DNA of 64,000 nt from a bacterium (lineage in GTDB: Bacteria > JACRDZ01 > JAQUKH01), in the NCBI GenBank assembly GCA_028719205.1, contig JAQUKH010000003.1:39603-103602 (forward strand), given 5' to 3'. Shown here in pieces: positions 26,653 to 33,639 of this stretch. A program made the position numbers and the translations under genes. The notes beneath the pieces were generated by a model that was not told where the DNA came from, ran no database searches, and worked only from the letters and a program-made list of their open reading frames with translations. Numbering within the stretch: position 1 is the stretch's first letter; the number at the start of each line of letters is the position of its first letter.

Positions 26653-27371
26653 AGAAAAAAGAAAATTACCAGATTTATATCAAACAGATCGAGGCTCTTT
26701 CAAAGATCGCGAATCTTATTACGTCGGGTTTATATATGGAAGAGCTTTTACGTCTTGTAGTTCAAGTTACCGCTGAGATAATGAATTCCAAAATTTCTTC
26801 TTTGATGCTTTTAGATCCTCAAAAAAATGAACTTGTTGTAAAAGCAACACAGTCAATTTCAGAAGAATATAATAAAAAACCCAATATAAAACTGGGGGAA
26901 GGTATTGCCGGCCTTGTTGCGCGCGATAATAAGTCTATATGTGTTTTAGACGTGAAGGAAGATAGCCGCTATTTGAACCAGGATATCGCGAAAAAAGAGG
27001 GGCTTTGTTCTCTTGCAAGCGTGCCATTAGCTGTAAAAGGCCGGGTTATAGGCGTGTTGAATTGTTATACCTCACGTAAACATAAATTCACAAAACATGA
27101 ATTGGATATTCTAAATGCCCTCGCGAGCCAGGCCGCTGTCGCGATCGAGAATGCTGAATTGGATTTGCGCGTTCGTACCGCGGAAGAAGCTTTAACTACG
27201 CGAAAAAATATCGAAAGGGCAAAAGATATTCTTTCGCAAGACCTGAATATTTCCTCTACAGAAGCTTACAAATTAATTCAAAGACAAAGCATGGATTCCC
27301 GCAAATCCATGCGTGAGATTGCTGAAGCTATAATTTTAGCAAAAGACATAAAGACCGTTATAAAAAAATAA
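26649..27371 (+). CDS. GAF-ANTAR regulator
   Basis: A 240-residue two-domain regulator. The GAF sensory domain (about 15-165: ITSGLYMEELLRLVVQVTAE, GEGIAGLVARDN, ASVPLAVKGRVIGVLN) is followed by an ANTAR RNA-binding helical bundle (about 180-232: ERAKDILSQDLNISSTEAY, then QRQSMDSRKSMREIAEAI). ANTAR proteins act as antiterminators by stabilising paired hairpins with hexanucleotide loops in target leaders. The ligand of the GAF domain is unknown. It starts within the end of the BamD-like gene (ATGA overlap) and lies just before phosphofructokinase. Its RNA targets may be elsewhere in the genome. Confidence 0.92.
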   Translation: MKKKENYQIYIKQIEALSKIANLITSGLYMEELLRLVVQVTAEIMNSKISSLMLLDPQKNELVVKATQSISEEYNKKPNIKLGEGIAGLVARDNKSICVLDVKEDSRYLNQDIAKKEGLCSLASVPLAVKGRVIGVLNCYTSRKHKFTKHELDILNALASQAAVAIENAELDLRVRTAEEALTTRKNIERAKDILSQDLNISSTEAYKLIQRQSMDSRKSMREIAEAIILAKDIKTVIKK

Positions 27372-27398
27372 TATAAACCTGCAGATCTGATACCGGAT

Positions 27399-28499
27399 AT
27401 GAATAAAAAATCTAATATAAACAGAATTGGAGTGCTTACAGGCGGGGGAGATTGTCCCGGCTTGAACGCGGTTATACGGGCTGTTTTCAGGACCGCGCAT
27501 AATCATTATGGTTTTCAGGTTATTGGAATTTCGGATGGTTATCGCGGATTAATCGAGAAAAAATGGAAAACTCTGGAGAATAGGGATGTTACCAATATAC
27601 TTTCTTTAGGCGGCACTATCCTTGGGACTACAAACAGGGACAATCCATTTAAATATCGCGTGGAAAACAAAGGTAAAGTTAAATATAAAGATTTATCCGG
27701 ACGGCTTATTAAAAATGTCAAGGACATGGGTTTAAAAGCGTTAATAGTTATTGGCGGCGATGGTACCTTGCGGGTGGCAAGTGAATTAATAAAGAAAGGT
27801 TTGCCGATAGTCGGTATTCCTAAAACTATCGATAATGATCTTTCCTGCACGGATGTTACTTTTGGTTTTGATACAGCTTTAAACATTGCCACGGAAGCAC
27901 TGGACAGGTTAAAAACGACGGCTGAATCACATCACAGGGTTATGGTATTGGAAGTAATGGGCAGGGATTCCGGCTGGATCGCTTTAGAATCAGGGATTGC
28001 CGGCGGGGCGGACGTAATTCTTATCCCTGAAATTCCTTATAAGATAGAAAAAGTATGCGATTTTATCAGAGAACGTAAAAAACGGGGAAAACGTTTCAGT
28101 ATTGTTGTAGTTGCTGAGGGCTCAATTCCTGTAGGCGGAACTGTTACTATCCAAAGGACTGTGGCAGATCCGAGCATGCCATACCGCCTTGGAGGCGTAG
28201 GTAATAAAGTTGGAAGCCAAATAGAGGAACTGACAGGGATTGAAACGCGCGTGACGGTATTAGGCCATGTTCAGCGCGGTGGAACTCCAACCGCGTTTGA
28301 CAGGATACTGTCCACCAGATTTGGTTCAACGTCCGTAGATCTTGCTATGGAAGGTAAATTCGGACACATGCTTTGTTTAACCGGAGAGCATATTAAATAT
28401 GTTCCCTTGACTGAGGCCGTTGGTAAATTACGGGTGGTTCCCGCGGATGGTGATTTTGTAAAAACTGTCCGCCGAATGGGTGTTTGCGTTGGAGATTGA
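27399..28499 (+). CDS. pfkA: 6-phosphofructokinase, Gly104/Lys124 type
   Basis: Glycolytic kinase for fructose 6-phosphate, 366 residues. Motifs: GVLTGGGDCPGLNAVIR (about 10-26), GGDGT (about 118-122), PKTIDNDL (about 140-147), and EVMGRDSGWIAL (about 185). At the two positions that track phosphoryl donor use (E. coli 104 and 124) it has Gly and Lys. PPi-dependent enzymes carry Asp and Lys, and the classic ATP enzyme has Gly and Gly. Gly/Lys occurs in the clade containing ATP-using actinobacterial enzymes, so ATP is the better guess but needs assay. It is 27 bp after the ANTAR gene and before an epimerase gene. Confidence 0.93.
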   Translation: MNKKSNINRIGVLTGGGDCPGLNAVIRAVFRTAHNHYGFQVIGISDGYRGLIEKKWKTLENRDVTNILSLGGTILGTTNRDNPFKYRVENKGKVKYKDLSGRLIKNVKDMGLKALIVIGGDGTLRVASELIKKGLPIVGIPKTIDNDLSCTDVTFGFDTALNIATEALDRLKTTAESHHRVMVLEVMGRDSGWIALESGIAGGADVILIPEIPYKIEKVCDFIRERKKRGKRFSIVVVAEGSIPVGGTVTIQRTVADPSMPYRLGGVGNKVGSQIEELTGIETRVTVLGHVQRGGTPTAFDRILSTRFGSTSVDLAMEGKFGHMLCLTGEHIKYVPLTEAVGKLRVVPADGDFVKTVRRMGVCVGD

Positions 28500-28514
28500 G
28501 TTTAGGGGATATTG

Positions 28515-29429
28515 ATGAAAATTGTAGTTACAGGGGCGACTGGTTTTATTGGGAGCGTGTTGTGCGAAAGATTGCATAAATACGGGTATAAAGTTACCGC
28601 TTTTTCGCGTGAGCCTGATAAAGCAAAGATATTAGCTGATTATGCTGAAATTATAGAGTGGGACGGCAGTTCGGTTGATGTTTTATCAAATTGTTTTGAA
28701 GGCGATTATGGTATTGTTAATCTTATCGGGGAAAATATTGGTTCAGGCTTATGGACTCACGCGAAAAAGAAAATGATCCTGGAAAGCAGGGTTAACGCGG
28801 GGAAAGCGATTACCGAAGCTATTAAAAAAGTTAAAATAAAACCCCGGGTTTTGATCCAGGCTTCTGCAGCAGGATATTACGGGTCTCATGGAGATGAAAT
28901 TATAGATGAGTCATTTCCCGTCGGTACAGGTTTTTTACCAGGTGTTGCCGCGGAATGGGAAGATTCAACAAAAGAGGTTGAAGACCTGAATATTAGAAGA
29001 GTGATCGTTCGAACCGGGGTTGTCCTTGGAGAAAACGGCGGAGCTCTTCCGCGTTTAAAGACTACATTCCATTTATTTTTAGGAGGGCATATTGGAAACG
29101 GTAAACAATGGTTCTCCTGGATTCATATTGATGACCAGGTTGAAGCTATCTGTTTTTTACTAAAGAATAATGCGCTTAAAGGAATCTATAATCTGACAGC
29201 GCCTAATCCATTGGAAATGAAGGAATTCTGCCATATATTAGGAAAAGTGATGGGACGTCCGTCGAGTTTATTTGTTCCCGGTTTTGTCATTCGGATGCTT
29301 ATGGGTGAAATGGCAAAGGAAATGCTTTTATCAGGGCAGAGGGTATTTCCTAAACGATTGATTGACGCAGGATATAAATTTATATATTCTGACGCGAAAG
29401 ACGCGCTTGAAGCAATCTTTAAGAAATAA
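28515..29429 (+). CDS. TIGR01777-family NAD(P)-dependent epimerase-like protein
   Basis: A 304-residue extended short-chain dehydrogenase of the YfcH/SDR39U1 family. The Rossmann start is VVTGATGFIGSVL (4-16). The family signatures are NLIGENIGSGLWTHAKKKMILESR (around 74-97; key NLIGENI), SAAGYYGSHGDE (active-site Tyr), FSWIHIDD (about 198) and NLTAPNP (about 227), and the C-terminal DUF1731-like region ends the protein. The substrate of this family is not established. The ATG at 28515 was preferred to the TTG three bases earlier because AGGGGAT is well spaced. It closes the strand run that starts with leuS. Confidence 0.88.
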   Translation: MKIVVTGATGFIGSVLCERLHKYGYKVTAFSREPDKAKILADYAEIIEWDGSSVDVLSNCFEGDYGIVNLIGENIGSGLWTHAKKKMILESRVNAGKAITEAIKKVKIKPRVLIQASAAGYYGSHGDEIIDESFPVGTGFLPGVAAEWEDSTKEVEDLNIRRVIVRTGVVLGENGGALPRLKTTFHLFLGGHIGNGKQWFSWIHIDDQVEAICFLLKNNALKGIYNLTAPNPLEMKEFCHILGKVMGRPSSLFVPGFVIRMLMGEMAKEMLLSGQRVFPKRLIDAGYKFIYSDAKDALEAIFKK

Positions 29430-29449
29430 TACCTTTCAAATTTTAAATT

Positions 29450-29857
29450 CTATTTCTTAAAATATTTTTTTACTTTTGCCTCGATTTGACGGTCAGTGAT
29501 CTTGTCAATAGTTTCTATCCCTGTTATTCTTTCTCCGAGATTTTCTTTTTCCATTCGTTTTTTTAATTCATTTTTTGATTCGCCGGGCCCGAAGATAAAA
29601 ATAGATTTCGCGTTACGAATATTCGAAATTATATTATCATAGTAGATATTGAGGTGTCCCGTTAAGTCTCTTTCACGGGAATCATCTGCCGGCAGCTGGA
29701 ATTGGTCATACCTGCTGGTATTAGTGTCAGAACCTCTTGAATGACGGATCTGTTCTTCGACGTTTGATTCTATCTTTTTTATTTCTTCTCCTTTATCCGA
29801 AACAAAAACGATAATAGCTTTTCTATGATCGATCCACAAACCGGCTTTTGTTTCCAT
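29450..29857 (-). CDS. eRF1-domain-like / host-attachment-type protein
   Basis: A 135-residue protein resembling the bacterial eRF1-like (baeRF) families. It opens KAGLWIDHRKAIIVFVSD, a typical beta-hairpin start with WIDHRKA. The charged middle (EEQIRHSRGSDTNTSRYDQF) is followed by RERDLTGHLNIYYDNIIS and the nucleotide-binding-like IFIFGPGESKNELKKRM. The last part matches the eRF1 domain 2-like stretch in which GPGESK/GPGEAK is conserved. Proposed roles for this family in translation or ribosome rescue are predictions only. GGAGGG precedes the start. It is transcribed away from the epimerase gene with a short gap. Confidence 0.65.
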   Translation of the reverse strand: METKAGLWIDHRKAIIVFVSDKGEEIKKIESNVEEQIRHSRGSDTNTSRYDQFQLPADDSRERDLTGHLNIYYDNIISNIRNAKSIFIFGPGESKNELKKRMEKENLGERITGIETIDKITDRQIEAKVKKYFKK

Positions 29858-29917
29858 AAAATTCCCTCCTACTGATTTTTAAACTTAAATATTTTATTTA
29901 TTTAGAAAATGCCTATT

Positions 29918-30106
29918 TTATTCTTCAACAGAAATGGCTTCTGAGGGACAGCCTTCGGCTGCTTCCTGGCATTTTCCTTCAAAAATTTCAGGGATTTTAT
30001 TAATTTTTACTCTGGCTGTATCTCCATCCATTTCAAAGACTTCTGGACAGGTCTCTACACAAAGGCCGTCCCCGGTACAGAGTTCCTTGTTGATTTTTGC
30101 TTTCAT
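29918..30106 (-). CDS. ferredoxin with Asp at the second ligand position
   Basis: A 62-residue monocluster ferredoxin. The cluster motif is CTGDGLCVETCPE: Cys10, Asp13 where most ferredoxins have Cys, Cys16 and Cys20. The distal Cys lies in GCPSEAI (about 53). The Asp form is known from Pyrococcus-type [4Fe-4S] ferredoxins and can also give a labile [3Fe-4S] cluster. It is strongly acidic, as usual for an electron carrier. A near-identical paralogue lies 14 bp upstream. It may serve the Wood-Ljungdahl enzymes nearby, which need low-potential electrons; that link is inference. Confidence 0.9.
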   Translation of the reverse strand: MKAKINKELCTGDGLCVETCPEVFEMDGDTARVKINKIPEIFEGKCQEAAEGCPSEAISVEE

Positions 30107-30120
30107 TTATCCTCCTTATT

Positions 30121-30309
30121 TTAATCCTCAATAAAAATGGCTTCTGACGGACAGCCATCAACTGCATCATAACATTTAATTTCAAGTAATTCTGGTATTG
30201 TTGCAATTATTACTTTTGATGTATTACCATTCATTTTAAAAATCTCTGGACAGGTACTTACGCAAAGACCATGTCCCGTACATGCTTTTCTGTTGATTTT
30301 CGCCTTCAT
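30121..30309 (-). CDS. ferredoxin with His at the second ligand position
   Basis: A 62-residue paralogue of the next ferredoxin with the same frame (MKAKINRKACTGHGLC, distal GCPSEAI). The second ligand position is His13 rather than Asp or Cys, which matches the CxxHxxC ferredoxins that carry a [3Fe-4S] or His-ligated [4Fe-4S] cluster and often partner cytochromes P450 or other oxidoreductases. The pair arose by tandem duplication and has diverged at the ligand that tunes potential. Good ribosome sites (AAGGAG-type) precede both genes. It is the promoter-proximal one of the two. Confidence 0.9.
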   Translation of the reverse strand: MKAKINRKACTGHGLCVSTCPEIFKMNGNTSKVIIATIPELLEIKCYDAVDGCPSEAIFIED

Positions 30310-30383
30310 TTTCTCACTCCTTATTAAGGCATCATCATATACTTTATTTTTAAATATGTAAACCTGCTAAAGCCACTTTTTTC

Positions 30384-30430
30384 TGACTTATTCCCACATT
30401 TATATATTTATTTCCAGTGGGAAAAAGTCA
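30384..30430. repeat. 14-bp inverted repeat in a divergent spacer
   Basis: TGACTTATTCCCAC (30384-30397) and GTGGGAAAAAGTCA (30417-30430) pair with one mismatch around a 19-nt AT-rich spacer. It lies between the divergent ferredoxin and two-CW genes. It may be an operator or a hairpin element. Confidence 0.6.
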
Positions 30431-30451
30431 AAAAAAAGTATAATTAGCCAA

Positions 30452-30480
30452 TTACTTTTTATAATTTGTGATATTATAAT
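30452..30480 (+). promoter_or_regulatory. promoter giving a near-leaderless transcript
   Basis: TATAAT at 30475-30480, with a weak TTACTT (30452-30457) 17 bp upstream. Transcription would begin near 30487, only about 3 nt before the ATG at 30490, which has no ribosome site. Confidence 0.5.
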
Positions 30481-30489
30481 CGTTTTAAA

Positions 30490-30792
30490 ATGATTAAACA
30501 AAATTGTTGGGAATTTAAAAAATGCGGAAGAGAAGAAGGAGGAATAAGAGTCCCTGAACTTGGAGTTTGCCCCGCTGCGGTATTTACCGCCGGAGATGGA
30601 TTTTGTAGCGGCAAAAATGGCGGAAGGGCTTGCGTGTATATAACTGGCACATTTTGCGCAGGGGTTATTCAGGGGACATACAGAGAAAAAGCAAAGGAAT
30701 GCGGGGAATGCGATTTCTATAATTTATTGAAACAAGAACATGGAAAAGATCTGACTGTTATGTCATTCAATAGATACGCCAGGAAAAAGTAA
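30490..30792 (+). CDS. two-CW domain cysteine-rich protein
   Basis: A 100-residue soluble protein with eight cysteines, of the type called two-CW domain: NCWEFKKCGRE (CW at 6-7, next Cys at 12), then CPAAVF, FCSGKNGGRACVYITGTFC and AKECGECDFY. The regular Cys spacing suggests a metal or iron-sulfur site. The domain is found alone or fused to signalling modules in anaerobic bacteria; its function is unknown. It sits divergently from the ferredoxins and appears to be translated from a leaderless or nearly leaderless mRNA. The element after its stop is the Wood-Ljungdahl operon terminator read on the other strand. Confidence 0.8.
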   Translation: MIKQNCWEFKKCGREEGGIRVPELGVCPAAVFTAGDGFCSGKNGGRACVYITGTFCAGVIQGTYREKAKECGECDFYNLLKQEHGKDLTVMSFNRYARKK

Positions 30793-30822
30793 AAAAAAGG
30801 GCGCTCCAATGTATTGGGCGCC
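30791..30822 (-). terminator. terminator of the Wood-Ljungdahl operon
   Basis: Read on the minus strand, GGGCGCCCAAT pairs with ATTGG-A-GCGCCC (one bulged base) and runs into a seven-T tract. It lies 33 bp after the acsE stop. The stem belongs to the same GGGGCGCC/CCCCTAC palindrome family as the elements at 31792 and 39170. Confidence 0.75.
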
Positions 30823-30854
30823 CCTACAAAATCAAAACTAATTTAAACAATAAA

Positions 30855-31700
30855 TTATAATTCCAAAAATGAATCCGCGAACATTATTTCGCCTTTGAAC
30901 ATGCGGATCGTTTTATCGACGTGGTTTGCCGGGAATACTTTTCTTATGTCTTCACCTTTAACTACTGCCATGAATTTTTCATCATTGACGTCAACAATGG
31001 CTCCGCTTAATCCGGCCTCGCGCAGGATCGTCCAATAGACAGATGTTAAAAGCGGTTTCATTGGAGCAGGGGTCATATTAACGACGTTGCTTAAGCCGAC
31101 TAGGGAATGCATTGGCGGTTCATTCATGGTCTGGAACATTTTTATCGCTTCAACAACAAATCTTGATTGATCCTGGTTGCCTTTTACGGTCATGGCAAGC
31201 GGGTCCAGATAGATGCTTTCCATCGGAACGCCGAGTTCAGCGGCTTTGGTCATAATATCAACCGCGATTGAAGCCCTTGTTTCGGCATCAGGAGGAAGTC
31301 CGACACCTGCCAAAGTTAAACCTATTATATTGCATTTATATTTTGCGGCCAGAGGCATGAACGCGTCAAGGCGTTTTGCCTCGCCTGAACAGGAATTTAT
31401 CAGGGCTTTTCCATATTTATCATTATAATGCTGTAATCCCATTTCCATCGCCTTTGGATTTGTCGTATCAAGAGAAAGCGGGACTTTAGCCACCGCATGG
31501 ATGATCTCGCATAACCATGGCAGCCTTTCCGGATCATCTTCAACAGGGCCGATATTCATGTCAAGCATATTTGCGCCGCATTCGATCTGTTTTACGGCCA
31601 TTTCCTGCAGAGGGCCTTTGTCGCGGTCTTCCATTGCCTTACGCATGACTTTTGTTACTACATTGATTCTTTCACCGATCAAAAGTGGATTTGGATACAT
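30855..31700 (-). CDS. acsE: methyl-THF:corrinoid iron-sulfur protein methyltransferase
   Basis: Transfers the methyl group of methyltetrahydrofolate to the cobalt of the corrinoid iron-sulfur protein AcsCD; 281 residues, a TIM barrel. Pterin-binding-family motifs include LLIGERINVVTK at the start, GANMLDMNIGPVEDD (about 43-57), PLSLDTTNPKAMEMG (about 78) and GLSNVVN (about 202). A strong site (GGAGGTT) precedes the start. It is the last gene of the operon, separated from fhs by 138 bp that hold a 26-bp palindrome, so its level may differ from the genes upstream. Confidence 0.96.
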   Translation of the reverse strand: MYPNPLLIGERINVVTKVMRKAMEDRDKGPLQEMAVKQIECGANMLDMNIGPVEDDPERLPWLCEIIHAVAKVPLSLDTTNPKAMEMGLQHYNDKYGKALINSCSGEAKRLDAFMPLAAKYKCNIIGLTLAGVGLPPDAETRASIAVDIMTKAAELGVPMESIYLDPLAMTVKGNQDQSRFVVEAIKMFQTMNEPPMHSLVGLSNVVNMTPAPMKPLLTSVYWTILREAGLSGAIVDVNDEKFMAVVKGEDIRKVFPANHVDKTIRMFKGEIMFADSFLEL

Positions 31701-31791
31701 TAAAATAACCTCCTTAAATTATTTATTTTATTTTACGGTATTATAACAACTAAATATATAAAAACCACAATTTTATATATTTAATTGTAAA

Positions 31792-31817
31792 GGCGCCCCG
31801 ATGTACATCGGGGCGCC
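31792..31817. repeat. perfect 26-bp palindrome between fhs and acsE
   Basis: Each half is GGCGCCCCGATGT and its exact complement, with no loop at all; flanks extend to AAAGG and CCCCTAACA. On the minus (operon) strand it is followed by TTTAC, so it could act as a weak terminator or an mRNA-stabilising hairpin that shifts acsE relative to fhs. Sequence shared with the 30798 and 39170 elements marks it as a dispersed repeat. Confidence 0.75.
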
Positions 31818-31838
31818 CCTAACAAATTAAATTCAGGT

Positions 31839-33605
31839 CTAGAACAATCCTTTAACTTTGCCGGTTTCCACATCCACATCCACTCTACGATAAGCCGGAT
31901 CGGAAGATGTTCCGGGCATGAGTTTAATAGCGCCCGCGATCGGTACAACAAAACCTGCGCCCTTGTATGTCAGGATATCCCTGATCTGGAGCCTCCAGCC
32001 TTTAGGAGCGCCTTTAATATTTGGATTATCAGAAAGTGAAAGATGCGTTTTAACCATACATGTTCCAAGTTTTGCAGATTCCGGGTCTGCTTCAATATTT
32101 TTTGCTTTTGTTAAAGCTTCAGGTGAATAATCAACTCCATCAGCACCGTAAACTTCTCTTGCGATCAAGTCAATTCTATCTCTCAATGGAGTGCTTAACT
32201 CATAGAGAAATTTAAAATTATTAGGTTCGTTACACGCGTCAATGACAGCATCGGCTAGTTCCAATGCTCCTTCGCCGCCTTTTTCCCAATGTTTGGAAAG
32301 CGCGACACGCGCTCCGGCTTTTTCAGCTATTTTGCGAACAGCATTAATTTCATCATCTGTATCAGTATAAAAAGCGTTGATACAAACAACAGGATTAATA
32401 CCCGATTTTTTAACAACTTTAATTAAGTGTGCCAGATTGCTTGATGCACCGGCTTCTACCCAACCGACGTTTTTCATCTTATATTCTTCAGGTAATGGAC
32501 GCCCCGGTACCGGTATAGGAGCCCCGCCATGGCACTTTAAAGCTCTTATAGTAGCAACAACAACCGCTGCATTAGGCTTACTGCCGGAATAACGGCATTT
32601 AAGGTTCCAGAATTTTTCAAACCCGATATCAGCCCCGAATCCTGACTCCGTTACATGATAATCCCCCAGCTTTAATCCTATTCTATCCGCAATTATTGAA
32701 GACTGGCCGATTGCGATGTTCGCGAATGGCCCCGCGTGAACAAATACCGGTTGGCCTTCGACAGTCTGCATCAGGTTCGGATTTATCGCTTCAACCATCC
32801 AGGCGGTCATTGCGCCATCCACTTCCAGATCGGCAGTAGTAACAGGATTTCCGGATTTATTATAAGCAACTACTATTTTACCCATTCTTTCACGCATATC
32901 TTTCAGGTCTGTAGCAACTGCCAAGATCGCCATAATTTCAGAGGAAACAGCAATAGCAAATCCTGATTGCATCATAAAACCGTCCATTTTATTGCCAATA
33001 CCGATCACGATATCGCGGAGCGCCTGAGCACAGAAATCAATGATCCATTTCATCTGAACATTTCTCGGATCAATATCCAGCCGTTTAAGCTTAATTTTAG
33101 CCAGGTGAGCATCATTGTAATTAGCTTCATGCTGTATTCTTGATGTCAGCGCTACCATTGCCAGATTATGAGCGTTCATGATAGCATTGATGTCTCCGGT
33201 TAATCCCAGAGAAAACGGAGTTAGCGGAATACATTGTGAAAGCCCCCCGCCTGCGGCAGACCCTTTAATATTCATTGTTGGCCCGCCTGACGGTTGTCTG
33301 ATTGCGCCTACGACGTTTTTATTTCTTTTTCCCAATCCCTGAATTAAACCAATTGTAGTGGTTGATTTCCCTTCACCAAGAGGAGTAGGGGTAATAGCGG
33401 TTACGTCAATAAATTTTCCATCTGGTTTATTTCCCAGACGGTTTAAAACTTTTTTATAGTCTATTTTAGCAACATAATGCCCGTGAGGCAGCAATTCTTC
33501 TTTTTTAAGGCCTAACTTATCTGCCAGCTCATAGACAGTCTTCATACTTTTTTCAGAATCTTCAGCTATTTCCCAATCTGCATGTTTTTTAGGATCCAGT
33601 GCCAT
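31839..33605 (-). CDS. fhs: formate-tetrahydrofolate ligase
   Basis: ATP-dependent activation of formate to 10-formyl-THF, the first folate step of the methyl branch; 588 residues, the normal size being about 555-590. Clear motifs: [17 protein letters not shown] (P-loop, about 62-78), [35 protein letters not shown] (about 365) and [12 protein letters not shown]-like regions. A start 8 codons upstream is possible, but AGGAGGAGAA lies right before the ATG at 33605. It is about 34 bp after acsA and thus co-transcribed. Formate must come from a formate dehydrogenase elsewhere or from outside the cell. Confidence 0.97.
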   Translation of the reverse strand: MALDPKKHADWEIAEDSEKSMKTVYELADKLGLKKEELLPHGHYVAKIDYKKVLNRLGNKPDGKFIDVTAITPTPLGEGKSTTTIGLIQGLGKRNKNVVGAIRQPSGGPTMNIKGSAAGGGLSQCIPLTPFSLGLTGDINAIMNAHNLAMVALTSRIQHEANYNDAHLAKIKLKRLDIDPRNVQMKWIIDFCAQALRDIVIGIGNKMDGFMMQSGFAIAVSSEIMAILAVATDLKDMRERMGKIVVAYNKSGNPVTTADLEVDGAMTAWMVEAINPNLMQTVEGQPVFVHAGPFANIAIGQSSIIADRIGLKLGDYHVTESGFGADIGFEKFWNLKCRYSGSKPNAAVVVATIRALKCHGGAPIPVPGRPLPEEYKMKNVGWVEAGASSNLAHLIKVVKKSGINPVVCINAFYTDTDDEINAVRKIAEKAGARVALSKHWEKGGEGALELADAVIDACNEPNNFKFLYELSTPLRDRIDLIAREVYGADGVDYSPEALTKAKNIEADPESAKLGTCMVKTHLSLSDNPNIKGAPKGWRLQIRDILTYKGAGFVVPIAGAIKLMPGTSSDPAYRRVDVDVETGKVKGLF

Positions 33606-33639
33606 AAAAATTCTCCTCCTTATTTGCAATTAATAGAAA

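Noticed and set aside
27399-28499. PPi-dependent phosphofructokinase
   Set aside because: The GGDG motif has Gly where PPi enzymes have Asp; Lys at the second site alone does not decide it.
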